Part shown: positions 58,786 through 64,000 of the stretch, piece after piece | Layout of the letters: every line of letters begins with the position of its first letter | How positions within the stretch are numbered: position 1 is the first letter of the stretch | DNA from: Triglochin maritima | Lineage: Eukaryota; Streptophyta; Magnoliopsida; Alismatales; Juncaginaceae | DNA length: 64,000 nucleotides | NCBI GenBank assembly: GCA_963682175.1 | Contig: OY821775.1 | Location: 372,001 to 436,000 of the forward strand | Direction of reading: 5' to 3' | Program-made: the position numbers and the translations under genes | Notes under the pieces: generated by a model | What the model saw: only the letters and a program-made list of their open reading frames with translations | Told to the model about the DNA's origin: nothing | Databases searched by the model: none

Positions 58786-59008
58786 GTTGAAATGGAGTTG
58801 AAATACTTGGACTACCACATAAAAGAAGAGGAGAGCTCCCTAATTGAGATATATCCTAGAAATGATACAGTGTTCACAAATTCATCAGCCATAACACAGA
58901 GGATGGTCTTCCCTAAAAGTAGTATATTTAGACAAGCAAGATGTTATTCTTGATGTGAATAGGTTTAAGGATGTCTTGTTGGAAGCCTTGAATCTCATTC
59001 ATATATGA
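58786..59008 (+). pseudogene. GT61 3' terminal fragment
   Basis: Carries the last about 70 codons of the GT61 catalytic exon (MELKYLDYHIKEEESSLIEI). A small deletion at about 58905 (acacagaggatgg versus acacgaagaggatgg) shifts the frame. It ends with the family C-terminus and a TGA at 59006-59008, directly after CACTA sequence. Confidence 0.92.
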
Positions 59009-61069
59009 ACTGTGATGTTTATTGTAGGTGTCATAGCCCTTTTTTCCACTGTAACCACTATATATATACATACTTCGTGTGTAAACCTATTTAATGTTGC
59101 AACTAAATTAAAAAAGTTAATTACTTGTATCTTTGAGGCCTTCAATTTAATGTGGATTGAACTTTGAAAATGGAACTCACTCCTTTCTAGTTTTACAAAA
59201 AGAGACACAAGTGGGACATCAAAGCAATGTTTAGGTGGTCGTCTCCTCTCCAATCCATCAACCTTTTCCTATTATGAGACAAACAAATGTTTCCAGCATG
59301 ACTTCTTTCAGACTGGGTTGACTATTAAACAAAAGTGGGCAAGACACCATAGAATTCTTTCACAATTCAGAAAGACATTTTGCATTCTAAATGTCCTTTA
59401 AACGTTAGAGCTTTTCCGTATTTAGTCATCAATAACCAGTTAACCACATTTTAACTAGGGACAACCTTCCAAAGAGTGTCTAGGCCAGACTATGTTTAAT
59501 GTTTGTATCTTATATATTCATTTACTCTATCTTTATGTACCACCATATGCTAAAAATTTCTTGCTCTATGATGCACCCTAATCAGTTACAAGCTATAACA
59601 AACTGTTTTGAAAATAAAATTGAAACTCGTTCATGTTTGGAATATATATGGCTAATGATGCAAGAATGTTTGAAAATAAATTCTTTGATGAAATTCACAC
59701 TATATACGAGATTATCAATATTATCTGTGAACTTGTAGCGAATCACATACATGTATTTCCTTTGTGGATGGAGGGCCTTAATTTGTGGTTACATGGGCCA
59801 CTATAGTAAAACTAACTAAAATCTTTTAAAAAATTAAAGAAAAAAACAATAGCACCGACACGAGCGATAATGAATAATCTGAAGGCAAACTATCCAACTA
59901 AACCAGACTTTTTCCATATGTTTACATGAATAAAAGGTCCCCCTTCTGTTTGCTTCATTATGTGGCTTCCACCTCAAAAACGATTTAGTTAGGAATCCAA
60001 TTAAAATCATATCTTCTTGTTAGGTTATTATTATCTAATTGAGGAGAGGTACACGTTGATATATACTTAAATGTGAAAAGAAATTCTCACACATTTTGAT
60101 AAAAATGATATTGAAATGGGATGTGAACTTAATAAGACGTATTTATTTGTAAAATAACTTAATCATAATACACTTCCTTAAAAATTTAATATACATGTTT
60201 AAATTAATTCAATTATTGTTGTGCAATCTATTTTTCTTTCTCTCGGTGATTATTGCAGTTATCATATTTTTTTGCATATCAGCTTTTGGTTGCTACCTCT
60301 TCTAGACTGGTTACCAAAGTAGCTTGCTAATTTATTAACTTTTTTGCATCCATATATTCATAAAAAATGGAATTCTCATGTACAATTGGTCAAACTTTGT
60401 GATATGGATTATTCGACGATAATGACACCTTTTTTTTATACTATCTGCATATTTTTATTGCAAGATTTTTTTTGGGGGGGGGGGGGGGGGGGGTGGGGGT
60501 GTTTTCCTAGTTGTGGGAAGAATAGGGGGTGATCGAATACTTGATGGGTAATTATGTACTTTAGAGTAACTGAAGTGGACTTTGGTGGTGACTTCAGCAT
60601 ATGCAATAAGTAACCAAAGTCCACTTTGATGTGTTTTATAAAGCAACTTTCCGATCACTAAGAAAGTTGAAGGATCTTCTTAACAAACTTGTGTTTTAGT
60701 ATTCAGATTTGAACTGATATAAAGTCCAAAAATAGGGAAATTTTGATTTTAAACTGATAGAGGAATCCGGTTTTAGATGTAATTAAGTAGAATATCAGAA
60801 TTAAGACATCATATATGGTACAAAGTTATAGTCATTGTTTTGTTTTTGGAAAGCATATTTTGTTGATGATATGTGATTAGATGAAAAACTGAGATAAAAC
60901 TAAGCTGATAGTCATTTGAATAAATGTTTCCAGAAGTAGCGGTTGTCAATGTATTCATATTAGGCTAATATTCATAATGGTTTTTAATTACTTTATGTTG
61001 TTGGGTTGCATTAATTATAATTTTCTGATATTTCCTGCTTACACAAAAGATTAGAGACTATACGATGAC
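59009..61069. other. GT61 downstream flank, then unassigned sequence
   Basis: 59009-59450 and 60270-60470 match the flanks after other copies (for example 30676-30872). 59450-60270 and 60520-61069 are AT-rich with nothing recognised. Confidence 0.5.
60474..60499. repeat. G20-T-G5 homopolymer tract
   Basis: A run of 20 G, one T and five G inside otherwise AT-rich flank. The homologous flank at 30872 lacks it. It could be an assembly artefact or a strong G-quadruplex. Confidence 0.8.
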
Positions 61070-62060
61070 CATGTGAGACGACCTCTCAGGGCTCTATCAA
61101 TTTGGTGGCTGCCGCCGAGGACCTGGTCGGGACTCTTCTGGGCGACGGGCACGGACGTTTAAAGATGTATTCCTGTCTCATCACCTTCACAGACATGTAC
61201 GAATTTCGCGGGATGTCATCCCAAACAGAGCTCAACGTTAGGCTGGAAGTTGAGCAAAGTGTCCAAAAGAGTCACGAGCAAAAGCGAGTGAGTAGTGAGC
61301 TAAGGGAGACGAAAATCAAGCTCACGACCATACAGTCGACCATTGACTCTTTGATGGAGAAAATGGTTATAATGATCAGGTATTGTATTCGTAATTTGGT
61401 AGGGTGTATTACATTAACTAGATATATATAAAGTATTGTCTTAATATATAATGTATTAATGTAACATGCATGATATTAATATTACATCTATTTTCACATT
61501 ACCATCGCGGCCAAGACGAGATGATGATCACAGACCATCGGCGGAGCAAGTACCGGAGGTTTGACGGCGTAGAGTTTGTGTATTTCGTCTAATATCATTA
61601 TCAAACTTCGTTCGCTACTTTGTGAATTGAAAACTTAATTCCAATATAGTTACGGAGTTTTGTATGTAATTTGTTGTTTGAATGTGTTTTAAATAAATTC
61701 ATATATGAGTTCTTGTTATATGTTTGTGAATGAATGCATGAATATGTTGTGGATAAATGATGAAGAATATTGCTTCTTTTGATTAGGGTAATAGAAACTC
61801 CAAAAGAGTCAAACTTTTTCCTTGATCTGTATAGGAGTGACACATATGGTACTTATCCGTCGGTGTAAGTTCTATCGTTTGTTGGGTAACCTACACCGAC
61901 AGAACTTATCCGTCAGAGAAGTTACTCACAAAAATCCCCGAAGACGCGTTGTCGTCGGTGTAAGTCGAAACTCGTCGGTGCTACTACGCAAGAAGTATTG
62001 GATACACTGACATATACGTCTGTCGGTGTCAATCACCGACAAAATCAATTCAACTAGTAA
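61070..62060 (+). mobile_element. CACTA element, 3' part
   Basis: A coding remnant (61102-61431) is followed by a non-coding 3' region rich in CACCGACAGA / CCGTCGGTGT subterminal words (61850-62040). It ends near ATCAATTCAACTAGTA, which resembles a decayed CACTA terminus. Confidence 0.6.
61102..61431 (+). pseudogene. CACTA transposase C-terminal remnant
   Basis: A plus-strand frame with GMSSQTELNVRLEVEQSVQK, RVSSELRETKIKLTTIQSTI and DSLMEKM. It is homologous to the fragment at 49945-50163 and resembles the coiled-coil-like C-terminal tail of En/Spm-type transposases. The catalytic part is absent. Confidence 0.5.
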
Positions 62061-63014
62061 ATTATAGATGGTTCAGGGTTGATTTTGCAAAATTTTAAAT
62101 TAAATAATATTAAAATTAACGATGTTATGCTTGATCCTAAATAGAGTAATTTTATAACGTCTCGTCCCCGAACTCGCATCGAACTCTGAGTCTGGTCTGT
62201 TACTCATGAGTTCATTGTCCCACAACACCCACTTATTACAACAAAACCTATGTTGATTGATGTTAGGGTAATAGACTCGTGTGTATATAACTTACTCATA
62301 CATTCTTATGTTAGGCGATGTGAGACTATTACTAAGTGTTACAATTTACCACACTTGAACACCGAACACATGATGTCCTCGTTATGATCAAGTCATAATC
62401 AGTCACCATACGTTGAATATTGTCCAGTTAAACTTTTGATATTGTCTCATGTACTCTATCAAGGTATGAAGGTTATAATTTGTTTCCTGTAAGTTGATAC
62501 CGTTTTAATGCTTTTAATAGAGTCATCTCACGCTAATTTTAAACTCCAACGGTTTTACCTAGTTCAAGAGTTAACTGAAGCACTTGTTCATCATGTCAGG
62601 TATTCTTCTCAAATTGTTCAACCATGAGAGTTTCAAGTGACTGGATCAGATCGACGTCGGAAATCACTGCAATTGCTATAGACAATGAAGAACCTGTGTT
62701 GTTGGTAAGTCAACCCTTCATGTGAATATAATGCTTGCAATCAGGGCATGGAATTGGATGATTAATTAAAGGAAGTTGACTATTCGGGAAGGGGAAGCAG
62801 TTACTTCATATATAGTGCTCCCCCACAAGGCCACAACTTAATATTATATATAATATAGATTGCATAGAGATGCAGAAGTTGTGGTGCATGAACAATGTGA
62901 TATAAGCCCACAAACTTGATCAGAAGGCCATATGGTTTGGCATGCTATTAGGTTCCTAGATTTTGAAGTTTTAGTTTGGTAGTAGTAAAGAAAATTGTAG
63001 AAGGGACAATTGAG
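62061..63014. other. Upstream region of the last GT61 gene
   Basis: An unassigned element-like block (62150-62650, starting TAACGTCTCGTCCCCGAAC) is followed by GT61-type upstream sequence (AACTTGATCAGAAGGCCAT, compare about 16710). No gene. Confidence 0.4.
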
Positions 63015-64000
63015 ATGGGAAGTGAGTTAAGGTTCGTGGGAAGCTTCGGGCGTAGGGAATGTCCGAGGCCTGGCTTCTTGGCTATTACAGGATGTTTTGT
63101 CATCCTTCTGATGTATTTTATGTTCTACAATGTTCATATGGATCCATCGATTATCGCTTCCAGAATCGGTATGATCAAGTTTTGCATTAAACCATTAAAG
63201 TCCTTAAATTGTTTAATTAGATGCAATCCATCAGCTCATATATAGTTTTAAGTAATGTTACAACAACCAATTCAATTAGTTTAAAATTCAATTAGATGCA
63301 ATGTAATTCTAATTTAGTTTAGAATTCATCCTTTCCTTTTATTTTATTTTATTTTATTTTCTACTTGGTGTGCCGAACATAAAATTGAAAAGATAATTTC
63401 TTGTAGGCAAGCAGATAGTTTTTTTAAAATCATTAAATATGTATTTATTGCCTCTCAAGTATTTTTCTCTATCTAAGTAGATGTAAGCAAAATTAATATT
63501 GATTGCATTTTGGTATCAAAATTAGGTGGATATAAGCAAAACGAGACAAACAGTCAAAACTCAGATAATGACCAAGAACACGACCATGTTTGTTCAAGAA
63601 GTGACACTCCCAGTCCCATAGCTGAGAAGCATTCCATAAATAACGACACAAACGATGGAAGAAATTCCACCGAAGTAGATAATTCGGGCAAGTTCAAGTT
63701 GTTGACACTAAAGATTTATTTCTCACTTATGTCTTTCATAATAAATTTTATAAAATATCTAAGCACTTTGCTATAAAAATCCAGAAGGACTATTATCCTG
63801 ATCATCTGATTAACTTACTTCCACAGGTGAAAGGAGAAAGACGAAGATAGATTGTGATTTTACCAATGCCAGAACAGATGTTTGTGAAATTGATGGTGGC
63901 ATCCAAATTCATGGGACATCGTCTTCGGTTATTTATGCAGCAAATAATGCCAATGAGTCTTGGAAAATTAAGCCTTATGCTCGAAAAACAGATGGATATG
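63015..64000 (+). CDS. GT61 glycosyltransferase, 5' part, runs off the window
   Basis: Exons 63015-63168, 63526-63687 and 63827 to beyond 64000, phase 1. Exon 1 encodes MGSELRFVGSFGRRECPRPG and a membrane anchor (FLAITGCFVILLMYFMF), closest to the exon 1 of the gene at 16879. Exon 2 is a 54-codon hydrophilic stem (GYKQNETNSQNSDNDQEHDH) and ends with a GC donor (G|GCAAGT). Exon 3 opens with the family CDFTNARTDVCEIDGGIQI. From about 63420 to the window end it is almost identical to 27199-27779 in the disrupted copy. The upstream in-frame TTG at 62976 is not a likely start. No lesion is visible in the part present. Confidence 0.85.

Noticed and set aside
62976..63014. Upstream extension of the last GT61 gene
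   Set aside because: It begins at TTG, not ATG; the ATG at 63015 gives the family M-G-x-x-x-x-F start.

Overview
This is nuclear DNA from a flowering plant, most likely a eudicot. It is AT-rich, has GT-AG introns in its genes, and is packed with nested plant transposons: Ty3/gypsy Tekay-type LTRs, copia-type LTRs, Mutator-like (MULE), CACTA and hAT elements. I cannot name the species. Tandem expansion of GT61 genes is known from plants that make heteroxylan-rich mucilage (for example Plantago), but that is only a suggestion.

The backbone is a head-to-tail, all plus-strand array of GT61 glycosyltransferase genes (DUF563; Golgi xylan-decorating xylosyl/arabinosyltransferase type). I count ten copies or pieces: a 3' pseudogene fragment (1-385), an intact gene (6860-8916), a broken copy split by a 3.1 kb LTR element (9984-14130), an intact four-exon gene (16879-19042), an orphan first exon (21207-21446), a copy broken by an LTR in its catalytic exon (26701-30652), an intact gene (36330-37886), a hybrid gene that reuses 5' exons of one copy and the last exon of another (53328-56726), a 3' scrap (58786-59008), and a 5' partial gene running off the window (63015-64000). 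All introns are phase 1, so exons can be swapped without a frame break. The copies show exon loss, duplication and probable gene conversion.

Between the genes lie: MULE elements with 9-bp target duplications, one carrying a nearly intact plant-mobile-domain (PMD) gene and another a decayed transposase; a non-autonomous CACTA element at 38477-39691 whose empty site is preserved at 31440; nested hAT MITEs at 44919-46251 with perfect 8-bp target duplications; a Tekay LTR with internal sequence on both sides (21447-23985); and solo LTRs at 24627-26240, 28367-30248 and 56759-57617.

The most unusual signal is a repeated dyad of the form CGGT-NN-ACCG (most often CGGTCGACCG). It comes in pairs whose members are 22 bp apart (or 18-19 bp in other elements), and the pairs repeat about every 73 bp. 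This architecture recurs in LTRs of different superfamilies and in a MULE-type MITE, whose other sequence I cannot relate. It looks like a helically phased protein-binding array shared by unrelated transposons.
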